A DNA stretch of 15,423 nucleotides, taken from an uncultured Eubacteriales bacterium. Lineage in GTDB: Bacteria > Bacillota > Clostridia > Oscillospirales > Oscillospiraceae. The DNA is taken from positions 1 to 15,423 of the forward strand of contig URDK01000067.1 in NCBI GenBank assembly GCA_900546485.1, in the 5' to 3' direction. Below the pieces are notes generated by a model. It had not been told where the DNA came from and made no database searches. It was given only the letters and a program-made list of their open reading frames with translations. This document shows, piece after piece, positions 1 to 6,466 of the stretch; positions within the stretch are counted from its first letter, which is position 1, and every line of letters starts with the position of its first letter. Made by a program: the position numbers and the translations under genes.

Positions 1-79
1 CCAGGGACGCTGTCCCTGGACCCTGCCACCTTTGAAAAGGTGGACGAAACTTTCAAGCTTGGGGCGGGCGAAACTTTCA
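1..79. repeat. Hairpin and direct-repeat element downstream of tspO
   Basis: This is non-coding sequence after the tspO stop. Seen directly: an 8-bp inverted repeat CCAGGGAC/GTCCCTGG at 1-19 with a GCT loop, a second inverted repeat CCACCTT/AAGGTGG around 26-43, and an 11-bp direct repeat CGAAACTTTCA at 45-55 and 69-79, 24 bp apart. No clear T-tract follows the hairpins on the minus strand, so it is not a textbook terminator. The layout resembles dispersed intergenic elements of gut Clostridia, which is inference. It is cut by the window edge. Confidence 0.45.
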
Positions 80-85
80 GACGTG

Positions 86-550
86 CTAGCGGTTGAGCAG
101 CCAGATTCCCGCGTTGAGGTAGGCGGCGAAGGCCAGCCACACCAGATAGGGCGCCTGGAGCCGGGCGGCGGGGCCGCTGACGCGGTCGAAGGCCATGGTC
201 ATCGCCACGACCAGCACGAACAGCAGCACCAGCACCACCAGCGCCGCGAGATAGGCCTCCGCTAGGAAAAACACCAGCGTCCAGGAGAAGTTCACCGCCA
301 ATTGCGCCCACCAGAGCCTCTCAGCCCGGCGGCTGCCCGCCCCGCCCCGGGAGCGCACCTCCGCCATGCCCACGCCCATGAGGATGTACAGCGCCGTCCA
401 CACTATCGGGAACAAGATGGCGGGTGGGCTGAGCGGCGGCTTCTCCAGCGCCGGGAAAACCTCCTGCACGCTCTGCCGCGTGATGAGCCCCGCAAGCGCG
501 CCGACGGCCACGGCTATGACGGGATAGATGATGTAATCGCGTTTTTTCAA
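86..550 (-). CDS. tspO: TspO/MBR family membrane protein
   Basis: This is a 154-residue integral membrane protein of the TspO/MBR (peripheral benzodiazepine receptor-like) family. The family binds porphyrins, and some bacterial members promote light- and oxygen-dependent porphyrin breakdown or tune stress responses. The length is the family's usual one. Hydrophobic segments fit five membrane helices. Family signatures are visible: KPPLSPP near residue 37, PIVWTALYILMG near 48-59, NFSWTLVFF near 87-95, and PYLVWLAFAAYLN near 134-146. The start is a TTG at 548-550, preceded at 7 nt by a strong GGAGGGAGGA ribosome-binding site. An intrinsic terminator separates it from the operon upstream, so it is probably transcribed on its own, although I could not find a convincing promoter in 551-626. 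Family assignment is firm; the ligand and role here are unknown. Confidence 0.93.
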   Translation of the reverse strand: MKKRDYIIYPVIAVAVGALAGLITRQSVQEVFPALEKPPLSPPAILFPIVWTALYILMGVGMAEVRSRGGAGSRRAERLWWAQLAVNFSWTLVFFLAEAYLAALVVLVLLFVLVVAMTMAFDRVSGPAARLQAPYLVWLAFAAYLNAGIWLLNR

Positions 551-556
551 CTCAAG

Positions 557-566
557 TCCTCCCTCC
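557..566 (-). promoter_or_regulatory. Ribosome-binding site of tspO (supports TTG start)
   Basis: The minus strand reads GGAGGGAGGA, then six to seven bases, then TTG AAA AAA. It places the start at the TTG at 548-550. A nearby upstream TTG is out of frame. Confidence 0.7.
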
Positions 567-626
567 GGACCCGGCGGGCCCTGCTATATGTTATTTCCCG
601 TTTGCCCGCCGAGATTCCTCCCGGGT

Positions 627-660
627 AAAAAAATGCCGCAGACCGAAGTCTGCGGCATTT
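627..660 (-). terminator. Intrinsic terminator with UUCG tetraloop
   Basis: On the minus strand a 13-bp perfect stem (AAATGCCGCAGAC paired with GTCTGCGGCATTT) closes a C(TTCG)G loop and runs into a T-tract at 633-627. It starts about 10 bp after the stop of the 611-residue membrane protein gene, so it ends the thiI-cinA operon and insulates tspO. The cUUCGg tetraloop is an exceptionally stable RNA loop. Confidence 0.93.
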
Positions 661-671
661 CGCTTTGTTTG

Positions 672-2507
672 TCACTCTATGGCGTATTCAACTGTCGCTG
701 CGGCGTACCACTTGCCGCTGGCCTTGATGAAGGCTATCTCACAGCTGCCCGCGAGGACGTCGTCATTGTAGAGCAGCACCGTGCAGGTGTAGAGGTTGTC
801 ACCGTAGGGCACGAAGCCGGTGACCTCCACCTTGTCATAGTCCTCGGCCGCCACGCCGCCGGAAGGCAGGCGGGAGCTGTACTCCGAGGCCAGGCGCGTG
901 CCGAGAGGCGTGCCGCCGTACATATAGGGCAGGATGTTGTAGTAGTTGGTGTCTATCTTCTCGTCCTTGTTCGCGGCGAAGGCCGAGTAGAGGTCAAAGA
1001 AGGTCTCCGCATACTGCTGCTGCGAGGAGGCGAGCTCCTCGTCCGCCGCCGGCTGGAACACGTAGGCCCCGTCCTGGAGATAGGGCGCGGAGAGTTCCGT
1101 GCCGCTCTCGTCAGTCGCGGTGAGCTCCGGCGTACGGTGCAGGCCGCTGATCTCCCAGGCCTCCATCTCCGGCGCGGTGCCGTAGCTCTCGAGGCCCTCA
1201 AAGATGCTGAGGGTGACGCTCTCGCCGGTCTTGTAGCTCTCGTCGAGCTCCACGCCGTTCACGCTGACCGTGGCGCCCGCCGGGGCGTATATCGTATAGC
1301 TCAGCTCGCCCTCGGGCAGGGAGAATACCGCGCCGTTTTCGTCCATCGTCTGGGCCTCAAGCGTCTCGCCGTTTTCAGCCGTGGCCGCTATCTCGACCGT
1401 GCCGTAAATATTGGCGATGTCGTAGCGGCAGAGGAGCTCCGTCGCATCCTTCTCGAGCTCGGGCAGATAGGAGGTGTCCGGTGCCTCGGCGCTCAGGTAG
1501 TTCTCGCTCACGGCTATGCCGTTTACCGTGACGGTGGCGCCCACGGGGGCGGTTATGCTTATGGTCCTGGCCTCGGGCGCTATGAAGCCCGCAAGCAGCT
1601 CGACCTTGTTTATCGACATGTATTGCAGCCCAAACCCGGCCTCGCCGCCCGCCTGAGGCGACATGTAGACCCGGCAGAGCTCAACGCCGTTCACGCTCAC
1701 CAGATACACCGGAGCAGCGTCCGTGTATGCCTCGTCCTTGACGTAGCTCATCTCGCCATCGCGCAGCAGGCTCAGGCAGAGCTCGTCCACCAGAGCGCTC
1801 TGCGTCTCGAACTCGGAGGGCGTCACGGCAAAGGAGCTGGTGACGGCGGTCTCCCAGTACTGCTCGTCCGCCATCTGCTCGAACTGCGCCATGACGTTCT
1901 CAGGCCGCGTGAATTCGTAGGCCTCGAGATACTTCCACAGCACTGCCAGGACCGCGACGCAGGCCACGACCAGTACCAGCGCATAGAGGATGAGCGCGCG
2001 GGCAAAGCCGCTTCTTCTCGGCGGCTCGTCGGGCTCGTAGCGGCGGGAGCGGCGTCCGCCCTGCTCCTCAGGGGGAGGTCCCCACTTTATGTCCGAGGGC
2101 GCCGAGCGGCGGGCACTCTTTTGCATCTGCTGCTCGGGCTTGGCGCTGCGCTCCTTCGCAGGGGCGGCTTTGGCGGCGGGACGCGGCTCGGCCTCGCGGC
2201 GCTTGGGCGTGCTCCGCTCGCGCGCGGGCTTCGGCTCCGGCTGCTGCATCTCACCCTCGGCCCGGGTGCTACTGGGCCTGCGGACGGGGCGCGGCTCGGC
2301 CGCTTCCGGTTCCGGCTCGGGTTCAGCCGCCGGCTCCGGTTCAGGCTCCGCTGCCGGCTCTGCGGGAGCGGCAGTATATGCGCCGGCGCGCGGCGCACGC
2401 GGCGACGCGGGCTCGTCCAGGTCGCGGCGGATGGACTCGAGGAAGCTGTCAAAATCCTCGTCCGCGGAGAGGGCGGTGAAATCAAAGCCCTTGTTCTCTT
2501 CGCTCAT
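672..2507 (-). CDS. Single-pass membrane protein with disordered cytoplasmic arm and repeated extracellular beta domains, function unknown
   Basis: This is a 611-residue protein that I cannot name. Residues 1-30 are acidic and aromatic (FDFTALSADEDFDSFL at 8-23) and look like a short binding motif. Residues about 35-165 are disordered, rich in Ala, Pro, Glu and Arg. Arg-rich residues 151-170 precede one membrane helix at about 169-192, which predicts N-inside, C-outside. The outer part has two related units beginning APVGATVTVNG (319) and APAGATVSVNG (408), each followed about five residues later by E-x-Y, like PEGA or TcaA-type beta domains. The C-terminal stretch (about 495-611) looks like an NTF2-like fold. 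The organisation recalls staphylococcal TcaA (cytoplasmic part, helix, repeated outer domains), but there is no N-terminal zinc ribbon. It starts 3 bp after the stop of the 142-residue gene, behind GGGGGAA, so the two are probably translationally coupled. It is the last gene of its operon. Confidence refers to it being a real gene with this topology. Confidence 0.85.
   Translation of the reverse strand: MSEENKGFDFTALSADEDFDSFLESIRRDLDEPASPRAPRAGAYTAAPAEPAAEPEPEPAAEPEPEPEAAEPRPVRRPSSTRAEGEMQQPEPKPARERSTPKRREAEPRPAAKAAPAKERSAKPEQQMQKSARRSAPSDIKWGPPPEEQGGRRSRRYEPDEPPRRSGFARALILYALVLVVACVAVLAVLWKYLEAYEFTRPENVMAQFEQMADEQYWETAVTSSFAVTPSEFETQSALVDELCLSLLRDGEMSYVKDEAYTDAAPVYLVSVNGVELCRVYMSPQAGGEAGFGLQYMSINKVELLAGFIAPEARTISITAPVGATVTVNGIAVSENYLSAEAPDTSYLPELEKDATELLCRYDIANIYGTVEIAATAENGETLEAQTMDENGAVFSLPEGELSYTIYAPAGATVSVNGVELDESYKTGESVTLSIFEGLESYGTAPEMEAWEISGLHRTPELTATDESGTELSAPYLQDGAYVFQPAADEELASSQQQYAETFFDLYSAFAANKDEKIDTNYYNILPYMYGGTPLGTRLASEYSSRLPSGGVAAEDYDKVEVTGFVPYGDNLYTCTVLLYNDDVLAGSCEIAFIKASGKWYAAATVEYAIE
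2286..2372 (-). repeat. Low-complexity Ala/Pro/Glu repeat within the membrane protein gene
   Basis: Codons for residues about 46-74 encode imperfect PAAEPEPEP units. At DNA level the plus strand repeats ggctccggttc-like units, so the tract could change length by slippage. Confidence 0.6.
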
Positions 2508-2510
2508 GTC

Positions 2511-2939
2511 TTATTCCCCCTCGCCTGAAGTCTCGCCGGCATCATCCGACGGCTCTGCGCTCGCCTCCGGGGCTTCGCTCTCGGCCGGCGTCTCGCTCTC
2601 TGCCGGGGCCTCGGAGGGCTCGGCGCTCTCGTCCGGGGCCTCGCTCTCCGCGGGAGCGGCGCTTTCTTCCGGTTCGGGCGCATCGGTCTCGTCCCCGGCC
2701 AGGATGGCATCTATCTCGTCGCCCGGCACGAACAGCTTCGTGACGAACGACAGTCCGCTGTCCGCGGTGCGCTTTACAAATTCGCTCTTTGCCGCGGGCG
2801 ACGGGCCCTTGGTGATGATGAACACGGCGGCCAGCGCCGCGAGGATGAGCACGACCAGCGTCACGCCTATGAACGCGAACACCTTCCCGACTGCGGAGCC
2901 GGAACCATCCTCACGCTGTATCTTATCTTCCCTGCTCAT
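2511..2939 (-). CDS. Small single-pass membrane protein with Glu/Ser/Pro/Ala-rich tail, function unknown
   Basis: This is a 142-residue protein of no family I recognise. Residues 1-16 are charged, about 17-43 form one strong membrane helix, 44-80 form a short possibly folded segment (SGLSFVTKLFVPGDEIDAIL), and about 89-142 are a disordered acidic tail of PAESEAP-like units. Charge flanking the helix is similar on both sides, so topology is uncertain; a tail outside the membrane is the likelier option. The start is ATG with AGGGAG seven bases upstream. It lies 31 bp after the histidine phosphatase gene and 3 bp before the larger membrane protein gene. The shared layout (one helix plus an acidic Pro-rich tract) suggests the two membrane proteins act together, which is inference. 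Confidence 0.8.
   Translation of the reverse strand: MSREDKIQREDGSGSAVGKVFAFIGVTLVVLILAALAAVFIITKGPSPAAKSEFVKRTADSGLSFVTKLFVPGDEIDAILAGDETDAPEPEESAAPAESEAPDESAEPSEAPAESETPAESEAPEASAEPSDDAGETSGEGE
2514..2675 (-). repeat. Imperfect tandem repeat encoding the (PAESEAP)-like tail
   Basis: The 3' part of the 142-residue gene is degenerate 18-21 bp repeats (plus strand motifs such as gccggggcctcg, gctctc and tccggggcctcg). It encodes residues about 89-142, made almost only of Glu, Ser, Ala, Pro, Asp and Thr. Such tracts are prone to length change between strains. Confidence 0.65.
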
Positions 2940-2970
2940 ATCTTTTCTCCCTTCTGTGAGAGTTTATGCC

Positions 2971-3552
2971 CTACTTGTTGAAGTACAGCAGCCGCGCCTT
3001 GCCGTCTGTCAGCTCCACGCAGCTCCAGCAGCCCTGCTCGAACCACAGGCGGTTCACCGCCGAGTTCGGCATCTCCAGAAGCAGCATCAGTATGGTGGAG
3101 AGCGGCCCGTTGTGCGCCACGAGCATGATATCCACATCCCGCGCGGCTGCGCGCGCTATGGCGGCCGAGACACGCTCCCTCAGGCTCTCGAAGCTCTCGC
3201 CTCCCGGAGGGACCACGGTGGTCCAATCGCTGAGCATGGCCCGCACCAGCTCCGGCTCCTCGGCCATCATTTCCTCGAAGGGCTTGTCCTCAAAGTCGCC
3301 CATGTACTGCTCCATGAGGTCGTCGTCAAGCTCTATGGGAACGCCGCGGCCCGCGAGGGCGAGGCGCGCCGTCTCCGCCGCGCGGATGAGCGGGCTGGAG
3401 ATGCAGAGGTCTATATTCACGTCGCGGAGCTTCTCCCCGACCTCCCGGGCCTGGCGGCAGCCGTTTTCCGTCAGCGCGCAGTCCGTGTGCCCGTAGAGGC
3501 GGCGCTGGACATTGCACTCGGATTCGCCATGTCTTACAAGGTACAGCTTCAT
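2971..3552 (-). CDS. Histidine phosphatase family protein (phosphoglycerate mutase-like)
   Basis: This is a 193-residue cytoplasmic phosphatase of the RHG branch. The phosphate-accepting His8 lies in LVRHGE (5-10). Other visible active-site elements are SSPLIRAAETA (52-62, with Arg57), the acid Glu81 in LMEQYMGDFED, and the second His147 in VAHNGP. Asn replaces the usual Gly after that His, a modest deviation. Length is normal for small members such as alpha-ribazole phosphatase (CobC-like), broad-specificity phosphatases and cofactor-dependent mutases. No cobalamin gene is nearby, so no substrate can be given. Its ATG overlaps the cinA TGA stop as ATGA (3549-3552), the classic sign of translational coupling. 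The family is sure, the substrate unknown. Confidence 0.92.
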   Translation of the reverse strand: MKLYLVRHGESECNVQRRLYGHTDCALTENGCRQAREVGEKLRDVNIDLCISSPLIRAAETARLALAGRGVPIELDDDLMEQYMGDFEDKPFEEMMAEEPELVRAMLSDWTTVVPPGGESFESLRERVSAAIARAAARDVDIMLVAHNGPLSTILMLLLEMPNSAVNRLWFEQGCWSCVELTDGKARLLYFNK

Positions 3553-4814
3553 ATGTCGGCCCTCTTCTGTTCGACCGGAAGCCCAGCGAGATATCTGCGG
3601 AGCATGTCGAACACGTTCTGGCAGGCGTAGAGCCTGACCGTCGCGCGGTCGCGGTCGTTTATGTGCTTCTCGCGCACCCAGGTGCGCTTGCCGTCGGAGA
3701 GTGAGACGAAAACCGTGCCCACACTGTTTCGCCCGTCGCCGTCCGGCCCGGCAAGGCCCGTGACGCCGACGCCGAGGTCGGCGCCCAGCTTGAGCCTCAC
3801 GCGCTCGGCCAGCTCCGCGGCGACCTCGCGGCTCACGGCGCCGTATTTGTCCAGCGTATCGGTCGGTATGCCTAGCAGCAGGTGCTTGGCCTCGTTGGTG
3901 TATACCACGACGCCGCCCTTGAGCGTTGCCGAAGCGCCGGGGATGCCGGTTATGCGCTCCTGCAGCTCTCCGCCCGTGCAGCTCTCGGCCGCGGCAAGGG
4001 TCACGCCCTTCTCGATGAGCAGCTTTACCGTGTGCTCGGCTATGTCAAAGCCGTCCACGGCGTACACGAGCTCGCCGAACATGTCCTTGACCCGCTCTAT
4101 GACCGGGGCCATCATCGCCTCGGCCTCCTCCGCGGTCTTGGCCTTGGCGGTGACGCGCACGAGGCACTCGCCGCTCTTGGCGTAGGGCGCGAGGGTGGGG
4201 TTCGTGAGCTCCTGCATGTAGTCGCGCAGGCGGTACTCCATCTCGCTCTCGCCTATGCCGTAGAAGTGGATGTTGTGCGAGGCGATGACGGCGTCGGAGA
4301 GCTCCGCGAGGATGGGCCGCACGCGGTACTCGAGCAGCGGCCTGAGCTCGCGCGGGGGGCCGGGCAGCATGATGACGCGCACGCCCTCGCGCTCAAAGTA
4401 GCAGCCGGGGGCGGTGCCCCAGTCGTTGCGCAGCGGCGTAGAGCCCTCGGGCAGCCAGACCTGCTGGAGGTTGTTGGGCGTGAGCTCGGGGTAGCCGCGC
4501 TTTTTGAACACGTCCCGCAGCCAGGCCTCCTCCGTCTTGTTGAGCTCCAGCTGCATGTCGAAGGCCTCGGCAAGCGCGGCCTTGGTAAGGTCGTCGCAGG
4601 TGGGGCCCAGGCCGCCGGTGGTGATGATGATATCCGCGCGGCCCCTCGCGCGGCGCACGGCCTCTATGACGCGGCCGGGGTTGTCGCCCACGACCGTCTG
4701 CCAGTACACGTCGATGCCGTATTCTGAAAGGAGCACGGCGACGTCCGCCGCGTCCGTATTTATCGTACTGCCGAGCAGCAGCTCGGTGCCTACTGAGATG
4801 ATTTCAGCCTTCAA
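3549..4814 (-). CDS. cinA: CinA: competence/damage-inducible protein A, nicotinamide-nucleotide amidohydrolase
   Basis: This is a 421-residue two-domain CinA. Residues 1 to about 170 are the MoaB/MogA-like domain (COG1058 type), with GTELLLGS at 9-16, TTGGLGPTCDD at 65-75 and PGPPRE at 151-156. Residues about 258-410 are the PncC deamidase domain, with AAAESCTGG (274-282) carrying the nucleophilic Ser, GGVVVYTN (300-307) and VTGLAGPDG (351-359). In characterised homologues the C-terminal domain deamidates NMN to NaMN for pyridine-nucleotide recycling and the N-terminal domain hydrolyses ADP-ribose-type substrates. Length is typical. The start is TTG at 4812-4814: this gives the canonical N-terminus MKAEIISVGTELLLG, and it overlaps the end of thiI by 11 bp. 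In some Gram-positives cinA belongs to the competence regulon with recA; here it follows thiI instead. Confidence 0.96.
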   Translation of the reverse strand: MKAEIISVGTELLLGSTINTDAADVAVLLSEYGIDVYWQTVVGDNPGRVIEAVRRARGRADIIITTGGLGPTCDDLTKAALAEAFDMQLELNKTEEAWLRDVFKKRGYPELTPNNLQQVWLPEGSTPLRNDWGTAPGCYFEREGVRVIMLPGPPRELRPLLEYRVRPILAELSDAVIASHNIHFYGIGESEMEYRLRDYMQELTNPTLAPYAKSGECLVRVTAKAKTAEEAEAMMAPVIERVKDMFGELVYAVDGFDIAEHTVKLLIEKGVTLAAAESCTGGELQERITGIPGASATLKGGVVVYTNEAKHLLLGIPTDTLDKYGAVSREVAAELAERVRLKLGADLGVGVTGLAGPDGDGRNSVGTVFVSLSDGKRTWVREKHINDRDRATVRLYACQNVFDMLRRYLAGLPVEQKRADI

Positions 4815-5982
4815 TGTCTATCCATATCCTTTCGATGCCTTCCAGCGCCTCGTTCACGAGGCCCTCAATGTCCATGACGCTCTCCGCGGCCGCGACGTCC
4901 TCCACCTTCGGCTTGGTCTTGGGGTGGCGGGGCGTGAACACGGTGCAGCAGTCCTCATAGGGCAGTATCGAGGTCTCGAAGGTGCCTATCTTCCGCGAGA
5001 TGCGGATGATGTCCTCCTTGTCCATGCCTATGAGCGGCTGGAGGACGGGCAGGCTGGTAACGGCCTGGGTGCTGGCCATGGCCTCCATGGTCTGGCTTGC
5101 GACCTGGCCGAGGTTCTCGCCGGTGACGATGGCCTTGCAGCCGCCGCGCTCGGCTATGCGCTCGGCGATGCGCATCATGAAGCGGCGCATGATGAGCGTG
5201 AAGTACTCCTCTGGGCACTTGTCGCGTATCTCCTCCTGAATGTGCGTGAAGGGCACGACCTCAAGGCACATCTGACCGCACCAGGGCGTGAGCAGCCGCG
5301 CCAACTCGACGACCTTTTCCTTGGCCGCCTCGGAGGTGTAGGGGAAGGAGAAGAAGTGGACGGGTATGCACCTTACGCCGCGCCTCGTTATCATCCAGGT
5401 GGAGACGGGGCTGTCGATGCCGCCGGAGAGCAGCGTCACGGCCCGGCCGTTGGAGCCGACGGGCAGTCCGCCCGCGCCGGGCGTTGGCGCGGCGTGGACA
5501 TAGGCGGCGTAGTCGCGCACCTCGAGGTGTACGGTGAGCTCCGGGTGCCGGACGTCAACGCGCGTATCCGGATACGCCTCGGCGAGCAGGCCGCCGACGT
5601 ACTGGCTAAGCTGTATGCTGGTCATGTGGAAGCTCTTGTCGGAGCGCTTGGTCTCGACCTTGAAGCTCTCCGCGGCGAGCATGTCCTCGCGCAGGTACTC
5701 TATGGCGAGCTTTGCGATGGCGTCCTCGTCCTTCTCGCAGGCGGCGGCACGGGAGAGCGCCACGACGCCGAAGGTCTTGGAGAGCGCGTCAAAGGCCGCG
5801 TCCATATCCGCGAAGTCGTCCTCCGGCTCCACGTAGACCGTGGACTGCACGCAGTAGACCTTGAAATTTCCCATGGGCTTGAGCCGCTTGCGTATGTTGG
5901 AAACGAGCCTCTGCTCGAAATATCTCCTGTTGAGGCCCTTCAGGACGACCTCGCCCTGCTTGAGCAATATGATGTCCTTCAA
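4804..5982 (-). CDS. thiI: ThiI: tRNA 4-thiouridine synthetase (short form without rhodanese domain)
   Basis: ThiI adenylates U8 of tRNA and transfers persulfide sulfur to make 4-thiouridine; in some bacteria it also supplies sulfur for the thiazole of thiamine. Residues 1 to about 165 are the ferredoxin-like and THUMP domains. The PP-loop SGGIDSP lies at about 187-193 and gives ATP binding. The C-terminal LPYEDCCTVFTP segment holds the family's Cys. The roughly 390-residue length lacks the rhodanese domain of E. coli ThiI, as in Bacillus, so sulfur should come directly from a cysteine desulfurase; none is encoded beside it in this window. Start choice: a GTG at 5989-5991 lies inside the Shine-Dalgarno AAGGTGA (5994-5988). 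The TTG at 5980-5982, five bases further on, gives the canonical MKDIILLKQGE start, so I prefer it. The SD overlaps the stop of the small upstream gene, implying coupling. Confidence 0.95.
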   Translation of the reverse strand: MKDIILLKQGEVVLKGLNRRYFEQRLVSNIRKRLKPMGNFKVYCVQSTVYVEPEDDFADMDAAFDALSKTFGVVALSRAAACEKDEDAIAKLAIEYLREDMLAAESFKVETKRSDKSFHMTSIQLSQYVGGLLAEAYPDTRVDVRHPELTVHLEVRDYAAYVHAAPTPGAGGLPVGSNGRAVTLLSGGIDSPVSTWMITRRGVRCIPVHFFSFPYTSEAAKEKVVELARLLTPWCGQMCLEVVPFTHIQEEIRDKCPEEYFTLIMRRFMMRIAERIAERGGCKAIVTGENLGQVASQTMEAMASTQAVTSLPVLQPLIGMDKEDIIRISRKIGTFETSILPYEDCCTVFTPRHPKTKPKVEDVAAAESVMDIEGLVNEALEGIERIWIDIEG

Positions 5983-5987
5983 AAAAA

Positions 5988-5994
5988 TCACCTT
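5988..5994 (-). promoter_or_regulatory. Ribosome-binding site that decides the thiI start
   Basis: AAGGTGA on the minus strand overlaps the TAA stop (5995-5993) of the preceding gene and contains the GTG that would otherwise be the longest start. Five T residues separate it from the TTG at 5982, a workable spacing. Confidence 0.6.
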
Positions 5995-6286
5995 AAAACG
6001 AAATTTCGCGTCCCTGCCAGCAGCTTCTCAGCCCGCGCAGGAGGGCCGCGCGTCGCAGGACGACGAACTCCCAGCGTCTGGTCTCGGTCTCCAGCCTCAC
6101 GGCCGGGAAGCCGAGCACGCGTGAGCGGTCTACGCTGCGGATGTCGGCAAAGGGTATGAAAACGCGCCTCTTGTCACGCGGCACCTGTATCTTCTGCGTA
6201 GCGAAAAGCAGCCCGCCGGGCTGAATGGACAGGCTTCCACCCGTTATTCCTCCCCAGCAGAGGCTGGCCGCATAGGTACCGCCCAT
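5993..6286 (-). CDS. Small PH/GRAM-like domain protein, first gene of the thiI operon
   Basis: This is a 97-residue protein without signal peptide or membrane helix. The pattern LSIQPGGLLFATQKIQVP (19-36), then IPFADIRSVDRSRVLGFPAV (about 44-63) and LETETRRWEFVVL is typical of small bacterial PH- or GRAM-like beta-barrel proteins, though I cannot confirm this without a profile search. The function is unknown. The ATG at 6284-6286 has a strong GGGAGGGG ribosome-binding site 6 nt upstream. A good promoter lies about 60 bp upstream, and the stop codon is fused to the thiI Shine-Dalgarno. Position suggests co-expression with tRNA thiolation and the membrane proteins downstream. Confidence 0.75.
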   Translation of the reverse strand: MGGTYAASLCWGGITGGSLSIQPGGLLFATQKIQVPRDKRRVFIPFADIRSVDRSRVLGFPAVRLETETRRWEFVVLRRAALLRGLRSCWQGREISF

Positions 6287-6346
6287 CTTGCACCCCTCCC
6301 GAAGCTCTCAGCTGTCGAGCTGTTGCGCCGCATTGCGCACAATTAC

Positions 6347-6374
6347 AGTATATTTTATCACACAGCCCCGTCAA
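6347..6374 (-). promoter_or_regulatory. Predicted sigma-A promoter of the PH-like/thiI/cinA operon
   Basis: The minus strand has -35 TTGACG (6374-6369), a 16-bp spacer and -10 TATACT (6352-6347), in the only AT-richer stretch of the region. Transcription would start near 6340, leaving a leader of about 54 nt before the ATG at 6286. It sits just after the terminator of the SLH gene, as expected for a new transcription unit. Confidence 0.75.
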
Positions 6375-6378
6375 ACGC

Positions 6379-6395
6379 AAGCGCCGCAGGCGCTT
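6379..6395. other. 7-bp inverted repeat upstream of the thiI-operon -35 box
   Basis: AAGCGCC-GCA-GGCGCTT is a perfect short palindrome located five bases upstream of the -35 hexamer and 13 bp from the terminator T-tract. It may be a protein-binding site or a secondary RNA hairpin of the SLH transcript; the sequence alone does not decide. Confidence 0.4.
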
Positions 6396-6408
6396 ACTTG
6401 GGCTTTGG

Positions 6409-6442
6409 AAAAAAGAACTGCCCGGGCCGGACCCGGGCAGTT
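6409..6442 (-). terminator. Intrinsic terminator of the SLH protein gene
   Basis: An 11-bp GC-rich perfect stem AACTGCCCGGG/CCCGGGCAGTT with a five-base loop lies about 25 bp after the stop. On the minus strand it is followed by C and six T residues (6414-6409). The plus strand also ends in five T residues, so it could work in both directions. Confidence 0.93.
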
Positions 6443-6466
6443 TTTGGTTATTTTGTTGAATCCCGC

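Noticed and set aside
36..265. Short His/Gln-rich plus-strand frame at the left edge
   Set aside because: It lies opposite tspO; the His/Gln-rich composition arises from reading the Val/Leu-rich tspO codons in antisense.
560..626. Promoter of tspO around the AT-rich ATAACATATAGC segment
   Set aside because: A weak -10-like sequence exists but there is no acceptable -35 at 16-18 bp.
588..2528. Long plus-strand open frame of 646 codons opposite the membrane protein gene
   Set aside because: It is antisense to a gene with clear topology and a ribosome-binding site. Its product is Arg/Leu/Gly-rich without recognisable domains, as expected for a GC-rich shadow.
2089..3630. Ser/Ala-rich plus-strand frame spanning three minus-strand genes
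   Set aside because: Its Ser/Ala repeats are the antisense reading of the acidic low-complexity tracts; it crosses several genes and has no convincing start.
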